Shown: positions 18,492-28,066, numbered from the stretch's first letter. The stretch is DNA of 64,000 bases from Vibrio viridaestus (GCF_003856525.1 NZ_RJVQ01000007.1:62001-126000); one strand, 5' to 3'. Notes: generated by a model from the sequence alone, not told the origin. Made by a program: numbers and translations.

Positions 18492-20870
18492 CTAAAATGC
18501 GTGTCCGGTAGCGGCATACTGCTTTTGACACTCCAACAAAATACGTTCACCAGTGGCGGGTGTATCGAGGTTAGGAGTTTGTTGATGCTCAGATATGGAA
18601 GCAATGGCATCATAAATCGCGCACCATGTGCTGATGGCGTGCATAAACGGTGGCTCGCCAACGGCCTTGGAACGATAGATACTGTGTTCAGGATTGGGAA
18701 CATCATAAAGGGCTATATTGACATGCTTTGGATAATCACAAATGCTTGGTATTTTGTAATTCATCGGGCTGTTACTGAGCAAGCGACCGTCTTTATCCCA
18801 AACCAGCTCTTCTGTCGTCAGCCAGCCTAATCCTTGAATATAGCCCCCTTCAATCTGCCCAATATCTATTGCTGGATTGAGACTGTTACCTACGTCATGA
18901 AGGATATCAACCTGATCAACGGTCATCTCTCCAGTGAGCGTATCAATAGTGACTTCTGAACATGATGCGCCTATCGCGAAGTAGAAAAATGGGCGTCCAG
19001 AAGCTGTGGAGCGGTCATAGCCAATTTTAGGGGTACTGTAATACCCTGTTGAAGAGAGTGAAATTCGGTTAAGGTAGGCTTTCTGCACTAACGTTACCCA
19101 GTCTATTTTACTGTGACCGCAATCAAGCACACCGTCATGAATATTCCCGCTTTCACTTAGCTCAAATTCTTGTTTTGTAAAATCAAGTAATCGTTGCTTA
19201 ATGATCATGGCCGCATTATGTGCTGCCATTCCATTGAGATCTGCACCCGAGGAGGCGGCGGTAGGGGAGGTATTCGGTACTTTATCCGTTCGAGTCGAGG
19301 TAACCAGAACCCAATCCACAGGTATGCCAAAGGTTTGAGCAACAATTTGCTGGACTTTGGTGTGCAGACCCTGACCCATTTCTGTTCCTCCGTGGGACAC
19401 TTGAACGGTTCCGTCTGTATAGATGTGGATTAACGCGCCCGCCTGATTGAGATGAGTTGCGGTAAAGGAGATACCAAACTTGACCGGAGTTAGCGCTAAG
19501 CCTTTCTTTAAAACCGGACTCTTACTGTTCCATTGTTGAATCTTTTTACGACGAGCACGGTAGTCTGATGATGCCTCTAGTGAGGTCATAACCTCTAAAA
19601 GTTCGTCTGTTTGATCGACTTTCATACCGTAAGGTGTGATGTCCTTGCCTGTGCGATACAAATTTTTAAGTCGAATGTCTAACGGGTCTTGTTGCAGACT
19701 GATAGCTATCTCTTCAATCGCCTTTTCGATAACGATCATTCCTTGAGGACCGCCAAATCCACGAAAAGCAGTGTGCGATACCATATCCGTTTTTAGGCGA
19801 TTTCCGGTAATGCAGGCGTCGCCAAGAAAATAGGCATTATCGGCATGAAACATGGCTCTATCGACAATAGCGTCTGAGAGATCGGCGGAATGTCCGCATA
19901 TACCGTTGACTTCGATATTTGCCGCTTGGATCAATCCATCTGCGCTAACGGCCAATTCATACTTATTAAAAAATGGATGGCGTTTCCCCGTGACTGTCAT
20001 ATCCGTAGAGCGGGGTAAGCGAATCTTTACTGCTTTCTTAGTAAAGTGGGCTCCCAATGCAGCCAAGCACGCCCATGCAGCGGCCTGACTTTCCTTACCG
20101 CCAAATCCCCCCCCCATTCGCCGCATATCGACAGTGACATGATTGAAAGGTATGTGAAGCACTTCAGCAACTAGGTTCTGAACTTCAGTTGGGTTTTGCG
20201 TTGACGTTCTGACAAACATGCCTCCTTCTTCGGTAGGTTCGGCCATGCTGATTTGACTTTCAAGATAAAAATGCTCTTGCCCACCCACGGCCAACGTGCC
20301 TGAAATATTCAAAGAGGCGTTAGGTAAAGGTTGCGATTTACCCATTTGATGAAATGGTAGTAAGTGAGGCTCGTCTATTGCTTGGTCGTAAGCCAATATT
20401 GCTACACGAGTATCCTTGTAAGTTATTGACGCCAGTTGGGCTGCTTTACGTGCAGATAGTTCGTCGGTAGCAATGACACACGCAATAGGTTGGCCAAAAT
20501 ATCGGATCTGACTGAGAGGATCACTTACGTCATACAGCAATGGTTCGCCTTTGTGTATGGTGCCAATATCTTTTTCTCCAGGGATATCATCACAAGTAAT
20601 CACCCTAACGACGCCAGGGTAGGACTTCACTCTGGAAAGATCGAGGTCATCGATACGCCCGGTCGCTTTGTTCGAGGTGATTAGCGCGCCGAATAAACAT
20701 CCCTTTGGGGTTGGGTAATCATCTACAAACAGTGCTTCTCCGGCGACTTGTTTTTCGGCACTTTCATGTTTTATCGACTTTCCAACTACGTTCATATCCC
20801 TGATTTCTTGGGTGTTATCGTCAGACGGCCGCGTACGTAAAGTAAAAGGGTGGCTAGTTAATTTACGCAT
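18492..20870 (-). CDS. xdhB: XdhB, xanthine dehydrogenase molybdopterin subunit
   Basis: 792 aa. Two aldehyde-oxidase/xanthine-dehydrogenase domains: N-terminal GKSIKHESAEKQVAGEALFVDD, then GGGFGGKESQ and FRGFGGPQG (cofactor contacts), GGTEMGQGLHTK, and the catalytic glutamate region KAVGEPPFMHA. Oxidises hypoxanthine/xanthine to uric acid with XdhA. Overlaps xdhA by 8 bp. The N-terminal ~25 residues are an extra extension; an internal start at MNVVGKS is possible. Confidence 0.93.
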   Translation of the reverse strand: MRKLTSHPFTLRTRPSDDNTQEIRDMNVVGKSIKHESAEKQVAGEALFVDDYPTPKGCLFGALITSNKATGRIDDLDLSRVKSYPGVVRVITCDDIPGEKDIGTIHKGEPLLYDVSDPLSQIRYFGQPIACVIATDELSARKAAQLASITYKDTRVAILAYDQAIDEPHLLPFHQMGKSQPLPNASLNISGTLAVGGQEHFYLESQISMAEPTEEGGMFVRTSTQNPTEVQNLVAEVLHIPFNHVTVDMRRMGGGFGGKESQAAAWACLAALGAHFTKKAVKIRLPRSTDMTVTGKRHPFFNKYELAVSADGLIQAANIEVNGICGHSADLSDAIVDRAMFHADNAYFLGDACITGNRLKTDMVSHTAFRGFGGPQGMIVIEKAIEEIAISLQQDPLDIRLKNLYRTGKDITPYGMKVDQTDELLEVMTSLEASSDYRARRKKIQQWNSKSPVLKKGLALTPVKFGISFTATHLNQAGALIHIYTDGTVQVSHGGTEMGQGLHTKVQQIVAQTFGIPVDWVLVTSTRTDKVPNTSPTAASSGADLNGMAAHNAAMIIKQRLLDFTKQEFELSESGNIHDGVLDCGHSKIDWVTLVQKAYLNRISLSSTGYYSTPKIGYDRSTASGRPFFYFAIGASCSEVTIDTLTGEMTVDQVDILHDVGNSLNPAIDIGQIEGGYIQGLGWLTTEELVWDKDGRLLSNSPMNYKIPSICDYPKHVNIALYDVPNPEHSIYRSKAVGEPPFMHAISTWCAIYDAIASISEHQQTPNLDTPATGERILLECQKQYAATGHAF

Positions 20871-22272
20871 GATAAGTCAACCTCGTTTCAATTTGTTGGT
20901 ATTCTAGGAAAAAACGTTGCAGTAGGTTTTGCACCAGAGTGACACGATATTCGGCTGAACCACGCACATCAGATAATGGTGTGATAACCGACGGTACATG
21001 TTGTTTTAGTTGGTTAATCAGCGTTTGCGTCAACGGTTTGCCAAGACATGGATACTCAAGTTCTGTCAGTCGAACTGATTTGGCAGCAATACCACCTGCC
21101 GAGACAATACAATCTGAAATCAGGTTCTGTTCATCAAACGTAAAATTAACGGCAAGAACGACAGTGGCAATGTCATCTTCATAGCGCTTACTTACTTTGT
21201 AAATGGCATGCTTTTGATTCGATTTTAAATTTGGTAGATGAATACCACTAATCCATTCGTTTTCTGCCAAGCGTGTTTGTCGGTAACCGGTAATAAAATC
21301 TTCTGGGCTATAGCATTTTTTATCTGTTCCGTTATCGACTTCGATTTCCCCCTTAAGACTAATGAGCAATGGGGCGATATCACCAATGGGTGAAGCGTGG
21401 CCCAGACTTCCTCCTAACGTGGCTCTCTGTCTGATGGTCATCGATCCAAGGCGTTCTATGACCTCTCCAGTCGAAGGATAGTGCTTCAGCATAAACTGAT
21501 GAATTTGTGTCATTGGGATAGCAGAACCAAGACGCCAACCTTTATCTGTTTGTGTTATGGTAAGTAGGTCGTCAACTCGAGATATATCAATCAAATACTC
21601 AAGAGTTTGTAATTTTTGTGTCACTTCAAGTGAGAGATCTGTGCCGCCAGCAATTAATTTAGCGCTAGGGTATTGAGCTCTAAAATGAGCTAATTCACTA
21701 CGGGTGTGAGGCGTGAAATAGTGAGAAGATGCCATAGGCCGAACGCTTTGCATCCATTCTATGACCTTTTCACAATCTTTATCTAAAGGGTCAAGTATTG
21801 TTGTATTGGCTATCGAATTGGCTGCTTCTATCAACGGACCATAACCGGTACAGCGACATAAGTTACCAGCGAGATACTCCGCTGGATTCTCTGGCTTACT
21901 CTTTTGTTTCGATAGCGTGTATAACGACATCACAAAACCTGGCGTACAAAAGCCACATTGTGTGCCGTGTTGATCAACCACTGCTTGCTGTACTGGGTGA
22001 AGCTTCTCGTTTTGCTTGAGATGTTCAACGGTAATAATATGCTTGCCATGCAGTGAGTGGAGTGGCGTGATACACGAGTTAATTTGTCGGTAGTTGAGTT
22101 CACCATCGAGTAATTCGGCTACGACGACAGTACAAGCACCACAGTCGCCACTGGCACATCCTTCCTTGCTTCCTGTTAGATCGAGGTTTTCTCGCAGAAA
22201 GGGCAATAGCATCGTGTCAGCCGATGCAGAAGAAATCGATTTGACCTCTGCATTTATCATTACTTCTAGCAT
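20863..22272 (-). CDS. xdhA: XdhA, xanthine dehydrogenase FeS/FAD subunit
   Basis: 469 aa. Residues 1-90 hold the plant-type [2Fe-2S] site (GCASGDCGACTV), residues about 90-165 the second [2Fe-2S] site (CGFCTPG and CRCTGYGPL), and from about 180 the FAD domain (LIAGGTDLSLEV, GNLA-type region TLGGSLGHASP). Passes electrons from XdhB to NAD. AAAAGGAAG precedes the first ATG. First gene of xdhABC, with a RutR-like operator about 70 bp upstream. Confidence 0.93.
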   Translation of the reverse strand: MLEVMINAEVKSISSASADTMLLPFLRENLDLTGSKEGCASGDCGACTVVVAELLDGELNYRQINSCITPLHSLHGKHIITVEHLKQNEKLHPVQQAVVDQHGTQCGFCTPGFVMSLYTLSKQKSKPENPAEYLAGNLCRCTGYGPLIEAANSIANTTILDPLDKDCEKVIEWMQSVRPMASSHYFTPHTRSELAHFRAQYPSAKLIAGGTDLSLEVTQKLQTLEYLIDISRVDDLLTITQTDKGWRLGSAIPMTQIHQFMLKHYPSTGEVIERLGSMTIRQRATLGGSLGHASPIGDIAPLLISLKGEIEVDNGTDKKCYSPEDFITGYRQTRLAENEWISGIHLPNLKSNQKHAIYKVSKRYEDDIATVVLAVNFTFDEQNLISDCIVSAGGIAAKSVRLTELEYPCLGKPLTQTLINQLKQHVPSVITPLSDVRGSAEYRVTLVQNLLQRFFLEYQQIETRLTYHA

Positions 22273-22332
22273 AGTCTTCCTTTTCTAAATACTGTTTCTT
22301 GTAATTATTGTTTAACTTTGTACTAACAAATA

Positions 22333-22348
22333 AGCAAAAAGTCGACCA
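22333..22348 (-). promoter_or_regulatory. Possible sigma54 promoter of xdhABC
   Basis: On the minus strand TGGTCGACTTTTTGCT has GG and GC ten bases apart and a perfect TTGCT -12 block, but the -24 block is poor after TGG. Predicted start near 22323. The -24 half overlaps the RutR-like box, so repression by occlusion would be natural. Weak evidence. Confidence 0.35.
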
Positions 22349-22357
22349 CTTGGTCAA
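22342..22357. promoter_or_regulatory. RutR-like operator upstream of xdhA
   Basis: TCGACCACTTGGTCAA against the published RutR consensus TTGACCA-NN-TGGTCAA: 13 of the 14 defined positions match. RutR is a TetR-family repressor released by uracil/thymine and known to touch purine and pyrimidine catabolism. The site sits 70 bp before xdhA. Confidence 0.6.
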
Positions 22358-22473
22358 CTTAATTGTTTGATTAATTATTGTTGATAGTAAAGATTAATAC
22401 TTTCAGTATGTTATGAAAGGGAAATAATAGCGAGATTGGGAGGATATATTTTTATTTCTCGGGGCGTAGGGAA

Positions 22474-22497
22474 AGATTGCCCCTTATGGTGCAATCT
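22474..22497 (-). terminator. Hairpin after nifQ
   Basis: AGATTGC and GCAATCT arms (22474-22480, 22491-22497) just past the nifQ stop in the minus direction, followed by TTCCC. Weak T-run; a probable end of the nifB-fdxN-nifQ transcript. Confidence 0.45.
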
Positions 22498-22507
22498 TGC
22501 ACATCAA

Positions 22508-23035
22508 CTATTCATCAATGAAGCATTCACTAAAACTGGTACAAGTTTCACAACTCGGTGAGCGGCAGACGTAATCACCACCTGATGAACAAAGCTGGCG
22601 GTATAAAAATCGTTTCCAGCGCATATTTTTATCGTTCATCTCTCTAAGTTGGGGAAAGAAGTAACCAAATAACTGGGTAAGAAGTGGGCGTTGGGGCATT
22701 CCGATATCTTTCCAGAGGTGCTGTGTTCCCATACAAGCTAATGTTAGTACGTGGGCCATTTCTTCGGCAAATAGGCGATTTTTGTTGAGGTGTTCAAATA
22801 GCAAGGAAGAGAGATCCTTTTGTTCAGAGAGTCTCAACCCAGATAACTCCGCTAACAATAAACGTTGGTCGGTCACATGGTCATAATTGTCGGGTTGTTT
22901 AATTTGAAATGTGCTGCATAGCTCTTCAAATTGGTACTGGCTTAGCCCCAGGTAAGGCGGGAGGCAGGTTCCTCCCGCTAAATATGAGGTTAAAATTGGA
23001 ATCCAAAAACTACTGGCATCGTATTCATCTATCAT
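22508..23035 (-). CDS. nifQ: NifQ, molybdenum donor for FeMo-cofactor
   Basis: 175 aa. The C terminus has the diagnostic cysteine motif C-x4-C-x2-C-x5-C (CRSPSCETCTSFSEC at about 157-171), which holds the Mo-Fe-S cluster that donates Mo to NifEN/NifH. The helical N-terminal body (FAEEMAHVLTLACMGTQHLWKDIG) is also family-typical. Its ATG overlaps the fdxN stop (ATGA), so it is coupled to nifB-fdxN. Confidence 0.93.
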   Translation of the reverse strand: MIDEYDASSFWIPILTSYLAGGTCLPPYLGLSQYQFEELCSTFQIKQPDNYDHVTDQRLLLAELSGLRLSEQKDLSSLLFEHLNKNRLFAEEMAHVLTLACMGTQHLWKDIGMPQRPLLTQLFGYFFPQLREMNDKNMRWKRFLYRQLCSSGGDYVCRSPSCETCTSFSECFIDE

Positions 23036-23292
23036 AGGCGCTCATCCACCGGAATCCCTGTCAGACTGCCAAGTGGATTCACAGGACGTGACTGGTTATC
23101 AATGATCGCTTCTTCGACAGGGCATATCGTAGCGCACTGCGGTGTGTCATATTGATCTTTACATCCAGTACAACGTTTTGAATGTATATGGAATTGATTC
23201 ACATCGTCGCTATCCTGGAATACAGCATGATTAGGGCAGACTAAAGAACACGCGTGACAACCGACGCACTTATCCGTTATGGCATACTTCAT
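23032..23292 (-). CDS. fdxN: FdxN, 2[4Fe-4S] ferredoxin next to nifB
   Basis: 86 aa. Cluster 1 CVGCHACSLVC; cluster 2 CTGC then, after a short insert, CATICPVEEA, the 2[4Fe-4S] arrangement of NifB-associated ferredoxins that feed electrons to NifB. The frame stays open 20 codons further upstream, but GGGAGA precedes the ATG at 23292, which gives MKYAITDKCVGC. It overlaps the nifB end by 23 bp and the nifQ start by 4 bp. Confidence 0.92.
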   Translation of the reverse strand: MKYAITDKCVGCHACSLVCPNHAVFQDSDDVNQFHIHSKRCTGCKDQYDTPQCATICPVEEAIIDNQSRPVNPLGSLTGIPVDERL

Positions 23293-24640
23293 GTTGTTCT
23301 CCCGGTAATGACTGTTCTGCTTGGTGAGTACCACTAAACTGACGTTGAGCAATCGTTTTTAACGCTTCATCAATAGGTTGCATTGCAAAATCAACGTTTG
23401 GAGTCACACCCAACTTCTCTAATTGACGCCATGGTGCGATACCGATGCGGCTGCATAAAACAACGTCACAGTCTTCGACTGATCTAATAATGCCGTCTTT
23501 TTCATCCTGAGAATCGTTACACTCGTCGCTACCGTGACAATACTGAGCGATAGAACGTTTCTCGATAAAATTAAATTGCTGTTCATCGGTATTGTACTCA
23601 TAAATTTCAAACCATTGAGCATGCCCAAAATGCACCTGAATAACATTGGAACTGTTGTTATTCGCGACGGCAACGCGAAATGTCTTTTGTTGAATTTGTG
23701 ACGCCATTGTTGACTCCGCTTCATCATCGTCATGACTTGAACATCCACCTAACGTTCCGACGGCATCAGCACGACATTGTTGGCAATGCGTCATTTGTGG
23801 CATGTTACTACCTGATTCTATGCGCGCCTTTTCAATTTCATCTTCAGTCGGTCCACGCTGATGAGTGAGCCCAAAATACGTTCCGTGTTCTGGAGCTGAG
23901 ATTAGTGGCATAATATTATGTAGCAAGGCGCCATGAGCTTTTACGGCGTTAGACACTTCTTGAATATGATGGTCATTAATACCAGGTATGAGTACCGTAT
24001 TCACCTTGACTAACATTCCCGCATCAGCTGCCGCTTTTAGCCCCGCAAACTGGCGACCAATAAGCGTTTTTGCCGCTTCTAAACCACGTAGACGTTTATT
24101 TTCGAAATATACCCAAGGGTAAATTTTTGCGCCTATTTCAGGATCAATGCAGTTGATGGTTATTGTAAGATGATTAACGCCAACGGCGGCTAATTGGTCA
24201 ACGTAAGGCTCCAGCATCAGTCCATTTGTTGAGATGCAAAGCTGTGCATTGGGGTCTTCATCTCTTATGGCTTCCAATGTTCTAAAGGTTGCCTGAGGAT
24301 TGGCTAATGCATCTCCGGGACCCGCAATACCGACGACAGTTAAGTTTGGCGCTCGTTTCTTAACTGCTATAAATTGTTTTAAAGCAGCATCAGGTGAGGC
24401 AACTCTAGAAACCACTCCGGGACGAGACTCATTACTACAATCGTATTTTCGGTTGCAGTAGTTGCACTGAATATTACAGGCTGGAGCAACAGGAAGATGC
24501 ATACGAGCATACTGATGAGCCTCTTTGGAGTAACAAGGATGTTGGGAAATTTTATCCTGTACTTTTTTAGAGAAGAAATGATGAACCTTTGGAGGACTTT
24601 CCAATAACGCCTCGTTGTGGCCTAGTGTGTTTGCTTCCAT
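23270..24640 (-). CDS. nifB: NifB, radical-SAM FeMo-cofactor precursor synthase
   Basis: 456 aa. Residues about 40-300 form the radical SAM barrel: CNIQCNYC motif plus HPCY near the N terminus, GIAGPGDALANP and the CQQCRADAVG motif for the auxiliary clusters. Residues about 325-430 are a NifX-like domain (VAVANNNSSNVIQVHFGHA). Makes the [8Fe-9S-C] core. An upstream GTG at 24646 exists, but GAGG leaves five bases before the ATG at 24640, so I use that. Confidence 0.96.
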   Translation of the reverse strand: MEANTLGHNEALLESPPKVHHFFSKKVQDKISQHPCYSKEAHQYARMHLPVAPACNIQCNYCNRKYDCSNESRPGVVSRVASPDAALKQFIAVKKRAPNLTVVGIAGPGDALANPQATFRTLEAIRDEDPNAQLCISTNGLMLEPYVDQLAAVGVNHLTITINCIDPEIGAKIYPWVYFENKRLRGLEAAKTLIGRQFAGLKAAADAGMLVKVNTVLIPGINDHHIQEVSNAVKAHGALLHNIMPLISAPEHGTYFGLTHQRGPTEDEIEKARIESGSNMPQMTHCQQCRADAVGTLGGCSSHDDDEAESTMASQIQQKTFRVAVANNNSSNVIQVHFGHAQWFEIYEYNTDEQQFNFIEKRSIAQYCHGSDECNDSQDEKDGIIRSVEDCDVVLCSRIGIAPWRQLEKLGVTPNVDFAMQPIDEALKTIAQRQFSGTHQAEQSLPGEQHEVCHNG

Positions 24641-24692
24641 AAACACCTCAATGACTTATCCGTGTAATAATAAAAATAGTTAGAGGGTATAT

Positions 24693-24708
24693 TGCAAAGG
24701 ATGTACCT
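24693..24708 (-). promoter_or_regulatory. Sigma54 -24/-12 promoter of nifB-fdxN-nifQ
   Basis: Minus strand AGGTACATCCTTTGCA: GG and GC correctly spaced and a perfect TTTGCA at -12. Predicted start near 24683, about 43 bp before the nifB ATG. Confidence 0.65.
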
Positions 24709-24752
24709 GTTATTAACTTATTGTTTTTATTGGTTTCTATTGAAAAATAAAA

Positions 24753-24800
24753 GCGCACAAATCAACAATTGTTTTAAAGGTGACAAAGTTGATTGTGCGC
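24753..24800 (-). terminator. Terminator of nifLA enclosing the nifB activator site
   Basis: Arms GCGCACAAATCAAC (24753-24766) and GTTGATTGTGCGC (24788-24800) pair along 13 bp with one bulged base; on the minus strand TTTTATTTTTC follows, as expected for an intrinsic terminator after nifA. The 21-nt loop carries the NifA site for nifB. Confidence 0.75.
24770..24785. promoter_or_regulatory. NifA upstream activator site for nifB
   Basis: TGT (24770-24772), ten bases, ACA (24783-24785). It lies about 65-80 bp upstream of the nifB -24 element. AACAATTGTT, a 10-bp palindrome, overlaps its left part. Confidence 0.72.
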
Positions 24801-24806
24801 ATTTTG

Positions 24807-26420
24807 TTAGATTTGTTTCATTTCAATATTCATAATTTGAATACGATAAGCAATTTGCCGCGGGGTCATATTAAGTAAGCGCGCAGCTTTAGCTTTAACC
24901 CAACCTGAACGCTCCAGTGCATCAATCACCATTTCACGTTCGTCATTGAACTGTTTTTCCTTGCTGACGCTAGGCAGTTCATTAAGTGGCATTGATGATG
25001 GCATTGGTACTACCGGTTGCTGAGGTTGTTGAACCACAGGAGGTCTGTTTTTCGCTAAATTATTCATCGCATCCACCTGATTAAAAATGATCAGTTCAGG
25101 CGAAATTTCTCCAGACTCACAAAGAACCGATGCGCGTTCAAGCGTATTCTCAAGCTCTCGCACATTTCCCGGCCACGGATAGTTCATCATTGCTCTGATG
25201 GCACTATCGGTAATCACGAGTTTGCGTTGCTGAGCTTTACCAATCTTTTGTAACATGTACTCAGTGAGTTCGGGAATATCCTGAATTCTTTCTCTGAGTG
25301 CCGGCAAATTCATTGGCATCACATTTAGGCGATAATAAAGGTCTTCCCTAAAGTTACCGTTGGCGACTTCTTCTTCAAGATTACGGTTAGTTGCAGCAAT
25401 GATTCGAACATCCACTGATATCGTTGATGATCCACCAACACGTTCAAACTCTTTCTCTTGGAGAACACGTAATAACTTTGCCTGAAATGCCGGGCTGGTT
25501 TCGCCAATTTCGTCGAGGAAGATTGTTCCGCTATTGGCGAGTTCAAAACGTCCTTTGCGTTGTTTAACTGCACCAGTAAATGCGCCTTTTTCATGGCCGA
25601 ATAATTCGGATTCGAGAAGGTTATCCGGTAAAGCCGCACAGTTTAATTTAACGAACGGATTCGCCGCTCTAGGTGAATTGTAGTGAATAGCGTTAGCAAC
25701 CAATTCTTTACCTGTACCTGATTCCCCTCGAACTAAAACAGTAGAGTCCCAGCGGGATACTAACCGAATTTGATCGAAAATCTGGCGCATAGCTTTAGTA
25801 TGACCAACCAAGTTTTTAAAGCTGTAGTTATTGCGAACTTTACGACGTAAGCCGTCACGCTCGTCAACTAACTGTTGTTGCTTCGTTTCGATTTGATGTG
25901 CCAACTGAATGTTCTTCGCAATCAAATTTGCGATCATATCGAGGAATTTACTTAACTGAGTGATTGATGAGTCATCTAGATTGGGCGGTTGTGCGGAGAG
26001 TGCTCCTATAACGCTACTATTAGTGTCTTTCAAAGGAACACAAATAAACGGCTTATCGTAATCGTAGAGGGCCAGTTTATCTGCAAAGCGCATGTCTTGT
26101 CCCAAATTACGAACTACCATTGAGCTCCCTTGACGTAACACTTCGCCAACGATCCCTTCACCGACTTTGTAGTGAATTTGTTTTTGTTCAATGTTTGAAT
26201 TAGGAATCGGCGAATGTACCGACTTCACTAATAAAATATCTCGAGTTTTATCCAAGACAGTTAACATGCCGCAACGAAGCTGACATTCTTCGTGCAGGAT
26301 CTTTAAGACCTTATCTGTCGTATCAGTGTAATTTAGACTGCTATTAAGAACGCAACTTATGTTGTACATGGCAGCAAGAAGTTGGCGCTCTAAGTCTATC
26401 GTAGAATAAGCGACTGTCAT
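24807..26420 (-). CDS. nifA: NifA, sigma54-dependent activator of nif genes
   Basis: 537 aa. GAF domain at about 20-175; AAA+ domain at about 205-440 with Walker A GESGTGKE (232-239), sigma54-contact GAFTGA (279-284) and Walker B TIFLDEIG; Gln/Pro-rich linker at about 465-485; Fis-type HTH at the C terminus ([18 protein letters not shown]). It lacks the four-cysteine motif of oxygen-sensitive rhizobial NifA, which fits control by NifL. The ATG has no clear Shine-Dalgarno and lies 6 bp after the nifL stop, so it probably depends on nifL translation. Confidence 0.96.
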   Translation of the reverse strand: MTVAYSTIDLERQLLAAMYNISCVLNSSLNYTDTTDKVLKILHEECQLRCGMLTVLDKTRDILLVKSVHSPIPNSNIEQKQIHYKVGEGIVGEVLRQGSSMVVRNLGQDMRFADKLALYDYDKPFICVPLKDTNSSVIGALSAQPPNLDDSSITQLSKFLDMIANLIAKNIQLAHQIETKQQQLVDERDGLRRKVRNNYSFKNLVGHTKAMRQIFDQIRLVSRWDSTVLVRGESGTGKELVANAIHYNSPRAANPFVKLNCAALPDNLLESELFGHEKGAFTGAVKQRKGRFELANSGTIFLDEIGETSPAFQAKLLRVLQEKEFERVGGSSTISVDVRIIAATNRNLEEEVANGNFREDLYYRLNVMPMNLPALRERIQDIPELTEYMLQKIGKAQQRKLVITDSAIRAMMNYPWPGNVRELENTLERASVLCESGEISPELIIFNQVDAMNNLAKNRPPVVQQPQQPVVPMPSSMPLNELPSVSKEKQFNDEREMVIDALERSGWVKAKAARLLNMTPRQIAYRIQIMNIEMKQI

Positions 26421-26426
26421 AACTTT

Positions 26427-27956
26427 TTACCATTCGTTCATTGGAAATGTAATAACCACTTTGGCACCACTTAGTTGGTCACTTTGACCGACAGAAATCG
26501 TGGCTGAATGTTCATTTAACACTTGTTGAACGATGGAAAGTCCAATCCCGCGACATCCTGATTGATGCTTAGGTTTAGTACTGAAAAATGGATGAAATAT
26601 CTTCAACCTAATATCATCTGCCACACCGCCACCAGAATCTTCTACTACCAAATGAACATCGTGTTCTTCTTCATAAGTTGATACCAGTAAGATCCGGTCT
26701 TTTGATTTTGACGCTTGGATTGAATCAATGGCATTGTCGATCAGCTGTTTCAATGCGAGTACCAATCGGTTTGGCATACCATTGATTACGGGCAATGTAG
26801 GATCGAGATCCAGATTCAAATTGGTTGAAGATAACAGCATTTCATCTGTCGTTATCGATGTCGCATCTTTAACGATTAGATTGAGATTGACTGGCTGAAA
26901 TGCTTCGGAGTTACGTTCAGGTATCGCCTGTTTTATATCTTCCATGGCTTCGACAGCCGTGCCCATCGCTTCATCCATCGCGACAAGCCCAGGACAGGCT
27001 GCATTGGTTCTTTTTAGAATATTAATGGCCGATTCAATCATATTAAACGGCCCTTGCAACTGATGTAAGGTCGCCATCAATGCTTCCTGCATCGCATGCA
27101 CGTACTTGTTATCTCTCGTCATGAGCTTAACCGTGTTGATGCGTCTTTCTTCAACTAACAGTTTCTCACGCGTGCGTTCGTTGATGGCAATAACAATGTA
27201 GTAACCCTGCTCTCTATTAAAATACGTTTCTGCTGTGGTATCTGAGACCGGAATTTTAACTAAGACAAAATCGAACCAACGTTCACGCATAGGGCCGCTA
27301 TTTTCAATATGAATCCCTTTATACTTTTGCGTTTTATTCCCCATAAACTCTTCTAGCGTATCGTATCCATAGTCACTCTGAATAGCGTCTAGAAGTAATT
27401 GTGTTGGTGAGGTTTCGATACTTAAGTTCATTTTCTCGAAACGGTCGTTTTTGAAGATTGCGTTGTGTTCCTGATCAATCAAAGCAATCGCCATCGGTGC
27501 AGCATTCAGTACAGCCTGAAACATAATCGACTGGTTTTGTTGGTGAATCTGCATGTGATGTTTTTCAGTAATGTCTTTGTGGATCGCGTAGTAGCGAACT
27601 TGTCCTTCGGAATTATTGATACGAGAGATAGACATATCTGCAATATATGGCTCGCCTGATTTTCTACGATTGAGCAATTGCCCTTGCCAGTGATTCCCAG
27701 CAGTAATCGCAGACCATAATCCTTCATAAACGGAACGAGGCGTAGCTTTATAGGAGAGCATAGAAGAGTGATGACCTATCAGCTCATCTAATTTGTATCC
27801 GGTAATCTTACAGAAGGTGTCGTTAACAAAAAGGATATTTCCTGACTCATCGGTAATACTGATTGCAACCGGAGCATTGGAAACGATTTGTTCAAATACT
27901 TCCTCACCAAAAATAGGCGTAGGTGTCTCTGGCATAACGGCATCGATTTGTCCCAT
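26427..27956 (-). CDS. nifL: NifL, redox and nitrogen-sensing anti-activator
   Basis: 509 aa. PAS1 at about 20-140 (VAISITDESGNILFVNDTF, expected FAD site), PAS2 at about 145-260, coiled linker, then a histidine-kinase-like part with HQLQGPFNM in place of a normal H-box, N-box LIDNAIDSIQ, DSGGGV and GCRGIGLSIV. NifL inhibits NifA under oxygen or fixed nitrogen by direct binding. A TTG six codons upstream is open, but AAGGAAAG precedes the ATG at 27956, which is the start I use. Confidence 0.94.
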   Translation of the reverse strand: MGQIDAVMPETPTPIFGEEVFEQIVSNAPVAISITDESGNILFVNDTFCKITGYKLDELIGHHSSMLSYKATPRSVYEGLWSAITAGNHWQGQLLNRRKSGEPYIADMSISRINNSEGQVRYYAIHKDITEKHHMQIHQQNQSIMFQAVLNAAPMAIALIDQEHNAIFKNDRFEKMNLSIETSPTQLLLDAIQSDYGYDTLEEFMGNKTQKYKGIHIENSGPMRERWFDFVLVKIPVSDTTAETYFNREQGYYIVIAINERTREKLLVEERRINTVKLMTRDNKYVHAMQEALMATLHQLQGPFNMIESAINILKRTNAACPGLVAMDEAMGTAVEAMEDIKQAIPERNSEAFQPVNLNLIVKDATSITTDEMLLSSTNLNLDLDPTLPVINGMPNRLVLALKQLIDNAIDSIQASKSKDRILLVSTYEEEHDVHLVVEDSGGGVADDIRLKIFHPFFSTKPKHQSGCRGIGLSIVQQVLNEHSATISVGQSDQLSGAKVVITFPMNEW

Positions 27957-27992
27957 ATTAGCTTTCCTTAGCAAGTGACGTAATCAACTCTA

Positions 27993-28008
27993 TGCATTTC
28001 TTATTCCA
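27993..28008 (-). promoter_or_regulatory. Candidate sigma54 promoter of nifLA
   Basis: Minus strand TGGAATAAGAAATGCA: GG and GC at correct spacing, TGG and ATGCA conserved, middle poor. Predicted start near 27983, 27 bp before the nifL ATG. Confidence 0.5.
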
Positions 28009-28050
28009 GTAAAAAACTGTTGGAATTCCTGACACATAACAATCGACCTT

Positions 28051-28066
28051 TGTTTGATACAAGACA
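28051..28066. promoter_or_regulatory. NifA activator site 1, nifLA-rnf intergenic
   Basis: TGT (28051-28053), ten bases, ACA (28064-28066). About 75 bp upstream of the predicted nifL start and about 160 bp upstream of the rnf start. Confidence 0.68.

Noticed and set aside
17591-18706. Extended 371-aa form of XdhC
   Set aside because: The extra N-terminal part lies inside xdhB; the start at 18478 has a good AAGGAGC and the usual family N terminus.
28019-28034. TGTTGGAATTCCTGACA as a third NifA site upstream of nifL
   Set aside because: The spacing between TGT and ACA is eleven, not ten; I kept only the two exact TGT-N10-ACA sites.
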